Source: DATJFQ01 sp035495555
GTDB taxonomy: Bacteria > Acidobacteriota > Vicinamibacteria > Vicinamibacterales > 2-12-FULL-66-21
DNA length: 24,746 bases
Assembly (NCBI GenBank): GCA_035495555.1
Contig: DATJFQ010000062.1
Coordinates: 1-24,746 of the forward strand
Direction: 5' to 3'
The notes below the pieces were generated by a model. The model had not been told where the DNA came from and made no database searches. It saw only the letters and a program-made list of their open reading frames with translations. Each line of letters begins with the position of its first letter. Position 1 is the first letter of the stretch. Shown here one piece after another: positions 7,429 through 16,267 of this stretch. The position numbers were made by a program, and so were the translations under genes.

Positions 7429-10128
7429 TTGCTTCCAAAATTGCCGTCACTCGCATTGACCGCGCTGCTGCTCGTTCCGCTCCCCGCCGCCGCACAGAAC
7501 GGGCAGGACGCCGCGCTTGTCGGCGTGGTCCACGATTCGTCCGGCGCGACCGTCGCCGGCGCGACGGTACAAGTCACGAGCGGAGCGCTCGTCGGAGGTC
7601 CGCAGCGCGCGATGACCGATGCGGCGGGCACGTATCGCTTCGCATTCCTGCCGCCCGGGGCGTATGACGTTCGCGTGCAGCGTGCGGGCTTCGCGACAAC
7701 CGGCGAGCGGCTGACGCTGACGCCTGGGGCCACGCTCACGCTCGATTTCGTGCTTGCGCTCGAACGGCTCGAACAGTCCGTAGAGATCCGCGCGTCAGCA
7801 CCCATCATCGACGTGCACACGAGCGCGTCACCCACAGTGATCGATCGTGACCAGCTCGAAACGCTCCCGCTTGCGCGCGGTGCGCTGGGCATCGTCAATC
7901 TCGCGCCTGGCGTGACACACGACGTCGGCCTCGGCGGCACGCTTTACGCCAATCCGCTGTTTCTCGACGGCACGAGTGCGAACGAACCCGGGTCCGGCCA
8001 GGCCATCCTGTCGCCGAACCTGAACTGGATTGACGAAGTGCAGGTGATTTCGATCGGCGCCGACGCGCGCTACGGCGAGTACACGGGCGCGATGGCGAAC
8101 GCGATTACGCGCAGCGGGTCGAATCGATTCTCGGGCCGAGGTGAATTCTGGACGACGCGTCCGTCATGGAGCGGAAACAATCGAGGTTCGCTCAGCCCGG
8201 CAGTGCAACAACGATTCAGGCCCGTCGACATCAAGCAGAGATATGACACGACGTTTCAGGCTGGAGGGCCGGTCGCGAAGGACCGCGTGTGGTTCTTCGC
8301 CGGCGGCGAGCGATATCGCGACAAGTATCGTCCGGCGAGCTTCTACACCGGTCAGAACGGTCCGGGAAACGCCGATTACGATTCCACGGAGTGGAAAGGC
8401 ATCGGGAAGCTCACCGCGGCGCCATCGGCGCGCCTTCGTGTCGAAGGCTACGTCGAACGGAGCGTGCAAGGAGTGGACGGTGCCAACGCGTCCCCTCTGA
8501 TATCGAATGACGCGCTGGCAATCAGCGACATCAGGGACGCGATGTGGAACGCGCGCGCGCTCTGGACGGTGAGCGACCGGACCGTCGTCGAGTTCCGGCA
8601 GACGGGTCAGCGCTATGACTCGTTCTTTGGACCACCCGAAGGAAAGCGCGACGGCCCGCCCGCCCACGTCGATCTGCTGACAAGCGTGATGTCCGTGAAC
8701 TACCTCGATTCCTCGACATGGAGCAGCAGCCCTGTGACGGCAAGTGCCGAGGTGACAACGTTCCCGGCGCGCCGCGTGGCGGGGCAACACGAGATCAGGG
8801 CCGGGTTCGAATACGAACACGACACGCTCCGCACAGAGGATCACACGACCGGCGGTCTGCTCATCTTCGACACGGATGGCCGCGCCACCAGCGTGCAGAT
8901 GTGGGCTGGGGCCATCTATCGACCCCGCCAGTCTCGGCAGACGGTCTACGCGCAGGACTCGTGGACGGTCGCGGACCGGCTGACCGTCAACGCCGGCCTG
9001 CGCGCAGGCTTCTATAACGGCAGCGTCCCGACCCACCCGCAGGCTTTCGCGGCTCACGCGCTCGCGCCGCGGCTCGGGGCCGCCTGGGACGTGACCGGCG
9101 ACCACCGCACGGCGGTGCGCGTCCACTATGGACGGTACCAGGACCCGATCGTCACGAGCTTCTACGACTTCCTCGATCCGCTCAGCCAGTCGCCCACGAT
9201 TCTGGCGGACGTCACAGGCGACGGTTACGTGGAGACCTTCCGGACTCCAGTCGCAACCGCAGGATCGATCGATCCTGATATCCGCTTTCCGTACATGCAG
9301 GAGATCGCCGCGGGCGTCGAGCGCCAACTGCCGTGGGCGCTCTCCGCGACCGCGCAGTTCGTCCGCCGGGATTACAGGGACGCGATCGGCTTCACCGACC
9401 CCGGCATCGTGTGGCAGCCGGTCATCCGGAGGGATCCGGGACCGGATGGCCGTGCCGGCACTGCAGACGACGGCGGCCCGATCACCGTTTATCTCGACGC
9501 GGATCCGACAAAGTCCGCGCCGGTCCTGACGAACCCTGACGCCCACCGACGGTATCGCGCCGCGCAGTTCATCCTGCGGCGCCGCGGCGGCCACTCCGAT
9601 CTGCAGGCCTCGTATACGTGGTCTCGAACAACCGGGAATTACTACAACGCCGCGGACAGCAACGCCGCGAACGGCGACCTCGGACTGAACGGTACCTTCG
9701 TCAACCCGAACAAGCGGATCAATGGCGACGGGCTCACGAACCAGGACTTCACGCACGAGATCAAAGTGCTCGGGTCGATGCGGCTGCAGGTGTGGGGTCC
9801 GCTTACCGTCGGCGCCGTCTACCGATATCAGAGCGGCGCGCCGTGGCAACGCGCGGCAAACTTCGGCACCCAGACGGGCGCCAATGCGATCTTCGTCGAG
9901 CCCCGCGGCTCGCGCCGGACCGCGGCGCTGAACGCAATCGACGTGCGCGCCGAGAAGACGGTGCATACGGGGGGAGCCGCGTCACTCGGGCTCTTCGTCG
10001 ACGTCTTCAACGTGACCAACCAGGGTGAGGCGCTCCGCGTCAGCCCGCAGTCGGGTCCCAATCTCGGGCTGCCATTGCTGTGGACCGATCCGCGCAGCGC
10101 GCGCGCCGGCGTACATCTGGTGTTCTGA
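7429..10128 (+). CDS. TonB-dependent outer-membrane receptor, Oar-like
   Basis: This encodes 899 residues. I chose the TTG at 7429 because AGGAGA stands 6 nt upstream and translation then begins with a signal peptide (LPSLALTALLLVPLPAAAQ, cut after about residue 22). Next comes a carboxypeptidase-regulatory-like domain (about 27-105: GVVHDSSGATVAGATVQV, GTYRFAFLPPGAYDV). A plug domain follows (about 110-230), then a long beta-barrel with many aromatic strand ends, closing with GVHLVF at the C-terminus. Relatives import large or bound ligands such as glycans, peptides or siderophores across the outer membrane using TonB energy. The ligand here is not evident. The frame is open upstream to 7165 inside the kinase gene, but that stretch is a shadow. 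It probably shares the sigma-kinase operon; tonB is at 16268-17173. Confidence 0.92.
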   Translation: MLPKLPSLALTALLLVPLPAAAQNGQDAALVGVVHDSSGATVAGATVQVTSGALVGGPQRAMTDAAGTYRFAFLPPGAYDVRVQRAGFATTGERLTLTPGATLTLDFVLALERLEQSVEIRASAPIIDVHTSASPTVIDRDQLETLPLARGALGIVNLAPGVTHDVGLGGTLYANPLFLDGTSANEPGSGQAILSPNLNWIDEVQVISIGADARYGEYTGAMANAITRSGSNRFSGRGEFWTTRPSWSGNNRGSLSPAVQQRFRPVDIKQRYDTTFQAGGPVAKDRVWFFAGGERYRDKYRPASFYTGQNGPGNADYDSTEWKGIGKLTAAPSARLRVEGYVERSVQGVDGANASPLISNDALAISDIRDAMWNARALWTVSDRTVVEFRQTGQRYDSFFGPPEGKRDGPPAHVDLLTSVMSVNYLDSSTWSSSPVTASAEVTTFPARRVAGQHEIRAGFEYEHDTLRTEDHTTGGLLIFDTDGRATSVQMWAGAIYRPRQSRQTVYAQDSWTVADRLTVNAGLRAGFYNGSVPTHPQAFAAHALAPRLGAAWDVTGDHRTAVRVHYGRYQDPIVTSFYDFLDPLSQSPTILADVTGDGYVETFRTPVATAGSIDPDIRFPYMQEIAAGVERQLPWALSATAQFVRRDYRDAIGFTDPGIVWQPVIRRDPGPDGRAGTADDGGPITVYLDADPTKSAPVLTNPDAHRRYRAAQFILRRRGGHSDLQASYTWSRTTGNYYNAADSNAANGDLGLNGTFVNPNKRINGDGLTNQDFTHEIKVLGSMRLQVWGPLTVGAVYRYQSGAPWQRAANFGTQTGANAIFVEPRGSRRTAALNAIDVRAEKTVHTGGAASLGLFVDVFNVTNQGEALRVSPQSGPNLGLPLLWTDPRSARAGVHLVF
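9260..9277. repeat. 18-bp perfect palindrome inside the receptor gene
   Basis: CAGGATCGATCGATCCTG is fully self-complementary. It lies within the barrel-coding part of the TonB receptor and codes for ordinary residues around AGSIDPDI. No function is assigned. Confidence 0.7.
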
Positions 10129-10187
10129 AGGGCGAAGGTCGTCGCACCGGGCGGACTGGTATTGCACAGATCGACCGCCGTCTCCCA

Positions 10188-10250
10188 CCTCTCGCCTCCC
10201 GCCTCCCGCCTCCCGCCTCCCGCCTGCCGCCTCCCGCCTCGCGCCTGCGG
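10188..10250. repeat. CCTCCCG heptamer array (nine units)
   Basis: Nine contiguous 7-bp units run CCTCTCG, four of CCTCCCG (10195-10222), CCTGCCG, CCTCCCG, CCTCGCG and CCTGCGG. The array fills most of the 147-bp gap between the TonB receptor and the ThDP enzyme, ending 25 nt before the latter's start codon. On the minus strand the four perfect units read GGG separated by 4-nt loops, a canonical G-quadruplex pattern. On the plus strand the units contain CCTCC, the anti-Shine-Dalgarno core. The remainder of the gap shows no clear promoter. Confidence 0.92.
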
Positions 10251-10275
10251 CTCACGCCTTGCTTCCTCCATCCCT

Positions 10276-12060
10276 ATGACGGTTGGAGATTTCCTCATTC
10301 AGCGGCTGTCGAGCTGGGGCGTCAGCCGCGTGTACGGCTACCCGGGCGACGGCATCAACGGCATTCTCGGCGCATTCGAGCGGGCCCAGGACAAGGTCCG
10401 CTTCATCCAGGTCCGCCATGAAGAGATGGCGGCATTCATGGCGTGCGCTCACGCCAAGTTCACCGGCGAGGTTGGCGTGTGCGTGGCGACGTCCGGGCCC
10501 GGTGCGATTCACCTGCTCAACGGGCTCTACGACGCGAAGATGGACCACCAGCCCGTCGTCGCGATCGTCGGCCAGTCGGCGCGCGCCGCGATCGGAGGGC
10601 ATTTCCAGCAGGAAGTGGATCTCATCTCGCTGTTCAAGGACGTGGCGAACGAATACGTCCACATGGCGTCGTCTCCCGTGCAGGTGCGGCACCTCGTCGA
10701 TCGCGCGATACGGATCGCCAAGGCCGAGCGCACGGTCACGTGCATCATTTTTCCGAACGATGTGCAGGAACTTGATGCAGTGGAAGAGCCGCCGCGCAAG
10801 CACAGCACCGTGCATTCCGGGATCGGCTACACCGCGCCGTATGTGGTGCCGTACGACGATGATCTCAAACGCGCGGCCGACATTCTGAACGCGGGCGATA
10901 AAATCGCGATGCTCGTCGGTGCCGGCGCGTTGCACGCGACCGATGAGGTCATCGAAGTCGCCGACACGCTCGGCGCCGGTGTCGCGAAGGCGCTCCTCGG
11001 CAAGGCGGCAGTTCCCGACGATTACCCGTTCGTCACCGGCGCGATCGGCCTGCTCGGCACGAAGCCGAGCTGGGACATGATGATGGGCTGCGACACGCTG
11101 CTGATGGTCGGCAGCAGTTTTCCGTACAGCGAATTCCTCCCGGAGCCGGGCCAGGCGCGCGGCATTCAGATCGACATCGACGGGCGGATGCTCAGCATCC
11201 GCTACCCCATGGAGGTGAACCTCGTCGGCGACAGCCGCGAAACGTTGCGGGCGCTGTTGCCGTTGCTGCGCCGCAAAACGCATCGGGCGTGGCGCGAGGA
11301 CATTGAGGAGGGGGTCGCGGACTGGTGGCAGCTCGTCGAGGCGCGCGCCATGAACAGCGCCGATCCAATCAACCCGCAGCGCGTCTTCTGGGAATTGTCC
11401 CCGAGGCTGCCGGACGAATGCATCCTCTCGTGCGATTCAGGATCGTCGGCAAGCTGGTACGCGCGCGCGCTCAAAATGCGCCGCGGCATGATGGCGTCGC
11501 TGTCGGGCACGCTTGCGACGATGGGACCCGCGGTCCCGTATGCCGTCGCCGCCAAATTCTGTCATCCGGATCGGGTCGTCATCGCCATCGCGGGCGACGG
11601 CGCGATGCAGATGAACGGGCTGAACGAGATCATCACCATCAGCAAGTATTGGCAGGAGTGGTCGGACCCGCGGTTGATCATCCTGGTGCTGAACAACCGC
11701 GATTTGAACATGGTGACCTGGGAGGAGCGTGTGCTCGCAGGCGACCCCCGCTTCCCCGCGTCCCAGTCGGTGCCCGACTTCCCGTACGCCGAGTACGCAA
11801 AGTCGCTCGGGCTCGACGGCCTCCGCGTCGATCGGGCAGACGACATCGCGGGGGCGTGGGAACGCGCGTTCGCGTCCACGAAACCGTTCGTGTTCGAGGC
11901 GGTCACCGACCCGAACGTTCCGCCGCTGCCGCCGCACATCACCCTTGAACAGGCGAAGGCGTTCACCTCGTCGGTGCTCAAGGGGGACGCGGAGCGGCTT
12001 GGGTTCCTGAAGCAGACGGTCAAGGAGGTGGCCGACAAGTATCTGCCGAACCGGAAATGA
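10276..12060 (+). CDS. Thiamine-diphosphate enzyme, pyruvate oxidase / dehydrogenase (quinone)-like
   Basis: This encodes 594 residues with all three ThDP-enzyme domains. The N-terminal PYR domain has GVSRVYGYPGDGING and RHEEMAAFMA, with the activating Glu at about residue 50 as in PoxB. The central domain follows (about 195-330, ADILNAGDKIAMLVGAGAL). The C-terminal PP domain has the Mg-ThDP motif GDGAMQMNGLNE about 30 residues before LNNRDLNMVTWE. Length and order match PoxB-like and acetolactate-synthase-like proteins; the NMVTWE segment favours the pyruvate oxidase group, which decarboxylates pyruvate to acetate with electrons to quinone or oxygen. Specificity is uncertain. The ATG at 10276 starts the conserved domain; no Shine-Dalgarno is present. 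Its last 4 bases overlap the next start (ATGA). Confidence 0.88.
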   Translation: MTVGDFLIQRLSSWGVSRVYGYPGDGINGILGAFERAQDKVRFIQVRHEEMAAFMACAHAKFTGEVGVCVATSGPGAIHLLNGLYDAKMDHQPVVAIVGQSARAAIGGHFQQEVDLISLFKDVANEYVHMASSPVQVRHLVDRAIRIAKAERTVTCIIFPNDVQELDAVEEPPRKHSTVHSGIGYTAPYVVPYDDDLKRAADILNAGDKIAMLVGAGALHATDEVIEVADTLGAGVAKALLGKAAVPDDYPFVTGAIGLLGTKPSWDMMMGCDTLLMVGSSFPYSEFLPEPGQARGIQIDIDGRMLSIRYPMEVNLVGDSRETLRALLPLLRRKTHRAWREDIEEGVADWWQLVEARAMNSADPINPQRVFWELSPRLPDECILSCDSGSSASWYARALKMRRGMMASLSGTLATMGPAVPYAVAAKFCHPDRVVIAIAGDGAMQMNGLNEIITISKYWQEWSDPRLIILVLNNRDLNMVTWEERVLAGDPRFPASQSVPDFPYAEYAKSLGLDGLRVDRADDIAGAWERAFASTKPFVFEAVTDPNVPPLPPHITLEQAKAFTSSVLKGDAERLGFLKQTVKEVADKYLPNRK

Positions 12061-13154
12061 CGCCGGCTGCACCTATCGAACAGGTCTCCGCAGAGGCCTA
12101 CCGCGTCCCGACGGACGCCCCGGAATCCGACGGCACCTTCGAATGGGATTCCACCACGATAGTCGTGTGCCGCGTCAGTGCAGGGGGACGGACCGGGCTC
12201 GGTTACTCGTACGCGGGGCGCGCGGCGGCGGCGTTCATCGAAGACGCGCTCGCGGACGCCGTCCGCGGCCTCGACGCATTGGATATCAATCGCGCGTACG
12301 TCGCCATGCGCGTCGCCTGCCGGAACAATGGCCGCAGCGGGGTGACCTCGGCGGCTGTCTCGGCTGTCGACAACGCGCTGTGGGATCTCAAAGGCCGGCT
12401 GCTCGATGTCCCGGTCGTGTCACTGCTTGGCTCGGCGCGCGACGAGGTGCCGGTGTACGGAAGCGGCGGATTCACGTCCTACACGATTGAGCGTCTTCAG
12501 CACCAGCTTTTTGGCTGGATTGCCGACGGCATCACGCGCGTGAAGATGAAGATCGGCCGCAACCCACGCGACGACGTCCACCGCGTGGCCGCTGCGCGCA
12601 AAGCCATCGGTCCCGACGCGCAACTCTTCGTCGACGCCAACGGCGCGTACCCGCGCCACCTCGCGCTCGGACAAGCGGCACGGTTTGCGGAACACAACGT
12701 GACGTGGTTCGAAGAACCGGTCTCCTCGGACGACCTCGATGGACTGGCGCTGATGGTCGACCGGGCTCCCGCCGGAATGGCCGTCGCGGCCGGCGAGTAC
12801 GGCTACGTCGTCTACGATTTCCGGCGGCTGCTGGAGCACCGCGCCGTCGACGTGCTGCAGGCCGACGCGACGCGCTGCGGCGGGATTACCGGCTTCCTGA
12901 AAGCGGCCGCTTTGGCGGAGGCGTGGAACACGCCGCTCTCCGCACATACGGCTCCGTCCATCCACGTACACGTGTGCGCCGCGATCGCAAACGTCGCACA
13001 CATCGAATACTTCTACGACCACACCCGAATCGAGCAGATGTTCTTCGACGGCGCCGCGCGCGCCGACCACGGTGCGCTGCGGCCCGATCGCAGTCGTTCC
13101 GGACTCGGGCTCGATTTCAAAACGAGCGACGCCGAACCGTTTCGCGTCGCCTGA
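12057..13154 (+). CDS. Mandelate racemase / muconate lactonizing (enolase superfamily) enzyme
   Basis: This encodes 365 residues. An N-terminal capping domain is followed by the (beta/alpha)7-beta barrel. Catalytic features are all present: KMK at 163-165, the metal ligands Asp193 (DAN), Glu219/220 (WFEEP) and Glu247 (AAGEYG), Asp270 before RCGGITG, and His297 in SAHTAPSIHVHV. Enzymes of this group abstract a proton next to a carboxylate, typically in sugar-acid dehydration or racemisation; K-x-K with a barrel His fits either. The gene overlaps the ThDP gene by 4 nt and precedes the FAD/Fe-S dehydrogenase by 10 nt, so the three are co-transcribed. I infer a carboxylic-acid or sugar-acid catabolic step but cannot name the substrate. 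Confidence 0.9.
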   Translation: MTPAAPIEQVSAEAYRVPTDAPESDGTFEWDSTTIVVCRVSAGGRTGLGYSYAGRAAAAFIEDALADAVRGLDALDINRAYVAMRVACRNNGRSGVTSAAVSAVDNALWDLKGRLLDVPVVSLLGSARDEVPVYGSGGFTSYTIERLQHQLFGWIADGITRVKMKIGRNPRDDVHRVAAARKAIGPDAQLFVDANGAYPRHLALGQAARFAEHNVTWFEEPVSSDDLDGLALMVDRAPAGMAVAAGEYGYVVYDFRRLLEHRAVDVLQADATRCGGITGFLKAAALAEAWNTPLSAHTAPSIHVHVCAAIANVAHIEYFYDHTRIEQMFFDGAARADHGALRPDRSRSGLGLDFKTSDAEPFRVA

Positions 13155-13164
13155 GGACCCCGCC

Positions 13165-16100
13165 ATGCATCATCCACTTCCCCTCGTGGTGCCGACGTCC
13201 GGCAGCCGCCGCATGCGCTTCGGCTCGCACGCGTGGCCCGACGAAGCCCGCGACGCCCTGGCCGCAGACCTCCGATCGCGCATCAGTGGCGAAGTGCGAT
13301 TCGACGGCGCGTCGCGGGCGCTCTACGCAACCGCCGGTTCGAACTACCGCCAGGTGCCGCTCGGCGTCGTCATCCCGCGTACCGTCAACGACGTCGTGGA
13401 AACCGTTGCGGCGTGCCGCGAGCACGGCGCGCCCATGATGAGCCGCGGCGGAGGCACGAGCCTCGCCGGCCAGTGCTGCAATGTCGCGGTGGCCATCGAC
13501 TTCTCCAAGTATCTGAACAGCATTCTCGAGATTGATGCCTCCCGTAAGCAGGCGCGGGTCCAGCCGGGACTGATCCTCGACCACCTCAGGCACGCGGCCG
13601 AACACGACAAGCTGACGTTCGGCCCCGATCCGTCGACGCATGACCACTGCACGCTCGGCGGCATGATCGGCAACAACTCCTGCGGCGTGCACTCGGTGAT
13701 GGCGGGAAAGACGGACGACAACGTCAATGCACTCGACATCCTCCTCTATGACGGCACGCGCATGCGGGTCGGCGCCACAAGCGACGACGAGCTCGCCGCG
13801 ATCGTTGCCGCGGGCGGACGCCGGGGGGAGATCTACGGCCGGCTTCAAGCGCTCCGCGACAAGTACGCGGACGCGATCCGCCGCGAGTTCCCGCACATTC
13901 CCCGGCGCGTGTCCGGTTACAACCTCCCGTGGCTGCTGCCGGAGAACGGCTTCAACGTCGCACGCGCACTCGTCGGGAGCGAAGGCACGTGCGTGACAGT
14001 GCTCGAAGCCACCGTGCGTCTCGTCGACAGCCCTCAGTACCGGACGCTCGTCGTGCTCGGGTATCCGGACATCTACAGCGCGGGGGACGACATCCCGCGA
14101 ATTCTCAGCTACGGCCCCATCGGGCTGGAGGGAATGGACGACCGCCTGGTCAACGACATCAAACACATCGGCATCCGGCAGGATTCTCTGCGGAAGCTCC
14201 CCGAAGGCCGCGGCTGGCTCCTCGTCGAATTCGGCGGCGATTCCCGCGAGGACGCGGACGACCGCGCGAAGCACATGCTCGACGATCTCGGACGGAAGGG
14301 AAATCCCCCTTCATCGACAATGTTCGACAACCGGACGGACGAGCAGCAGATCTGGCGCACGCGCGAAGCCGGCCTTGGCGCGACCGCGCACGTAACGAGT
14401 GAGCACCCGACGTGGGAAGGCTGGGAGGATTCGTCCGTTCCGCCAGACCGCCTGGGTGATTATCTGCGCGCGTTCCGCACGCTCCTCGACAAGTACGACT
14501 ACATCGGCGATTTCTACGGCCACTTCGGGCAGGGATGCCTGCACACTCGCATCAATTTCGATCTCTTCACCGCGCCGGGCATCACGAAGTTCCGCCGTTT
14601 CATCGGCGAAGCCGCCGAACTGGTCGTTTCGTTCGGCGGGTCGCTGTCGGGCGAGCACGGCGACGGCCAATCCCGGGCGGAGTTCCTGCCGAAGATGTTC
14701 GGGCCCGACATCATGGACGCGTTCCACGAGTTCAAGCACATCTGGGACCCGCAGAACCGGATGAACCCCGGCAAGATCGTGGACCCGTATCGCGTCGATG
14801 AAAACCTCCGCTACGGAAGCGATTACAACCATCCCGCGCCCCCGACGCACTTCGGGTTTCCGGCGGCAAGCGGCAACTTCGCGCATGCGATGCAGCGATG
14901 CGTCGGCGTCGGCGAGTGCCGGCGAACCGATCACGGGACGATGTGCCCGAGCTTTCAGGTCACCCGGGAGGAGAAGCACTCGACGCGCGGGCGCGCGCAT
15001 CTGCTGTGGGAGATGCTCGAAGGCGATCCGGTCACCGGCATGTGGCAGAACGAGGACGTGAAGGACGCGCTCGATCTCTGCCTCGCCTGCAAGGGGTGTA
15101 AAGGCGACTGTCCCGTCCACGTCGACATGGCGACCTACAAGGCGGAGTTCCTCTCGCACTACTACGAAGGACATCTCCGCCCGCGCCACGCCTTTGCGTT
15201 CGGGCTGATCACCTGGTGGGCCCGCATCGCGTCTCGCGCGCCCGGCCTCGTCAACCGGCTGACGCACACGCCGGGATTGTCGCAAGTCGCAAAGTTCGCC
15301 GCCGGCATGGCGATGCAACGCGACGTGCCCCGGTTTGCAAAGAAGACGTTCAAGGAGATCTTCGCGCGCCGGCCGCGTCCGCGCGCGGACCTCGCGGCGC
15401 AGCCGCGCGACAAAGTCATGCTGTGGCCGGATACCTTCAACAACCACTTCCATCCCGATACCGCGATCGCCGCGGCCGACCTGCTGGAAAACGCCGGATT
15501 CGAGGTGCTGCTGCCGAAGAGCCACGTCTGCTGCGGACGGCCGCTGTACGACTACGGGTTCCTCGACCTCGCGCGGAAGTTCCTGCTCGACGTCCTGGAA
15601 GCCATCCGTCCCGAAATCCGCGAAGGCATCCCCGTTGTCGTGCTCGAACCGAGTTGCGCGGCTGTGTTCCGCGACGAGCTGCCGAACATGCTCCCGCACG
15701 ACGAAGATGCCAAGCGACTCGCCTCTCAGGTGACGCTGCTCGCGCCCTTCGTGCGGCAGCACCAGGACCGCTTCAATCTCGGTCGCATCGACGCTTCACT
15801 CCTCTACCACGGCCACTGTCATCAGAAAGCGATCTTCGGCACGCGCGACGATGTCGAGCTGTTGGGATCGCTGGGCGCGAAGGTCGATGCGCCCGATACG
15901 GGCTGCTGCGGGATGGCTGGTTCGTTTGGATTCGAGGCGGAACACTTCGACATATCGCAAGCCGTGGGAGAACGGGTGCTGCTGCCCGCAGCGCGAAAAG
16001 CCGGCGGGACCATAGTGGCCGACGGTTTCAGTTGCCGTGAACAGGTGATCCAGCTCGCCGGCCGCCACCCGCAGCATATCGCGCAGGTGTTGAGGAACGC

Positions 16101-16248
16101 GCAGACGACGACCGCCGAGCGCGATCAGCAGGACGCGAGTAAATCGTGGGTCGATGATTACGCGGGCGCGGCAGCCGCGGCGTGTGTGGCCATCGGAGCC
16201 GGTCTTGCGCTCGCGCAGTTGCTCTGGACCGACAGCAACCGGCGGTGA
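13165..16248 (+). CDS. FAD/Fe-S 2-hydroxyacid dehydrogenase (YdiJ / GlcD-GlcF fusion type) with C-terminal membrane segment
   Basis: This encodes 1027 residues, close to the length of E. coli YdiJ, a D-2-hydroxyglutarate dehydrogenase. An FAD-binding PCMH domain spans about 60-285 (SRGGGTSLAGQ, IGNNSCGVHS, VGSEGTCVTVLEA). An FAD-oxidase C-terminal domain follows to about 550 (GHFGQGCLHTRI, SGEHGDGQSR, NPGKIVDP). Then comes a two-cluster ferredoxin-like part (CVGVGEC...TMCPSF and CLACKGCKGDCP), and CCG domains (VCCGRPLYD; TGCCGMAGSFG) of the GlcF/HdrB type. The last 25 residues include a hydrophobic AGAAAAACVAIGAGLALAQLL, which would anchor it to the membrane near quinones; this is unusual for the family. 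The ATG at 13165 has GAGGA 7 nt upstream. It probably oxidises a 2-hydroxyacid made or used by the two upstream enzymes. Confidence 0.92.
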   Translation: MHHPLPLVVPTSGSRRMRFGSHAWPDEARDALAADLRSRISGEVRFDGASRALYATAGSNYRQVPLGVVIPRTVNDVVETVAACREHGAPMMSRGGGTSLAGQCCNVAVAIDFSKYLNSILEIDASRKQARVQPGLILDHLRHAAEHDKLTFGPDPSTHDHCTLGGMIGNNSCGVHSVMAGKTDDNVNALDILLYDGTRMRVGATSDDELAAIVAAGGRRGEIYGRLQALRDKYADAIRREFPHIPRRVSGYNLPWLLPENGFNVARALVGSEGTCVTVLEATVRLVDSPQYRTLVVLGYPDIYSAGDDIPRILSYGPIGLEGMDDRLVNDIKHIGIRQDSLRKLPEGRGWLLVEFGGDSREDADDRAKHMLDDLGRKGNPPSSTMFDNRTDEQQIWRTREAGLGATAHVTSEHPTWEGWEDSSVPPDRLGDYLRAFRTLLDKYDYIGDFYGHFGQGCLHTRINFDLFTAPGITKFRRFIGEAAELVVSFGGSLSGEHGDGQSRAEFLPKMFGPDIMDAFHEFKHIWDPQNRMNPGKIVDPYRVDENLRYGSDYNHPAPPTHFGFPAASGNFAHAMQRCVGVGECRRTDHGTMCPSFQVTREEKHSTRGRAHLLWEMLEGDPVTGMWQNEDVKDALDLCLACKGCKGDCPVHVDMATYKAEFLSHYYEGHLRPRHAFAFGLITWWARIASRAPGLVNRLTHTPGLSQVAKFAAGMAMQRDVPRFAKKTFKEIFARRPRPRADLAAQPRDKVMLWPDTFNNHFHPDTAIAAADLLENAGFEVLLPKSHVCCGRPLYDYGFLDLARKFLLDVLEAIRPEIREGIPVVVLEPSCAAVFRDELPNMLPHDEDAKRLASQVTLLAPFVRQHQDRFNLGRIDASLLYHGHCHQKAIFGTRDDVELLGSLGAKVDAPDTGCCGMAGSFGFEAEHFDISQAVGERVLLPAARKAGGTIVADGFSCREQVIQLAGRHPQHIAQVLRNAQTTTAERDQQDASKSWVDDYAGAAAAACVAIGAGLALAQLLWTDSNRR

Positions 16249-16267
16249 TGCGGAACGGCGCGATCGA

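Noticed and set aside
8164..9966. 600-aa minus-strand open frame opposite the TonB receptor
   Set aside because: Shadow of a strong receptor gene; composition is Arg/Val/Asp-rich without domain motifs.
14311..15762. 483-aa minus-strand open frame opposite the FAD/Fe-S dehydrogenase
   Set aside because: Antisense shadow; the plus-strand protein carries all expected cofactor motifs across this stretch.
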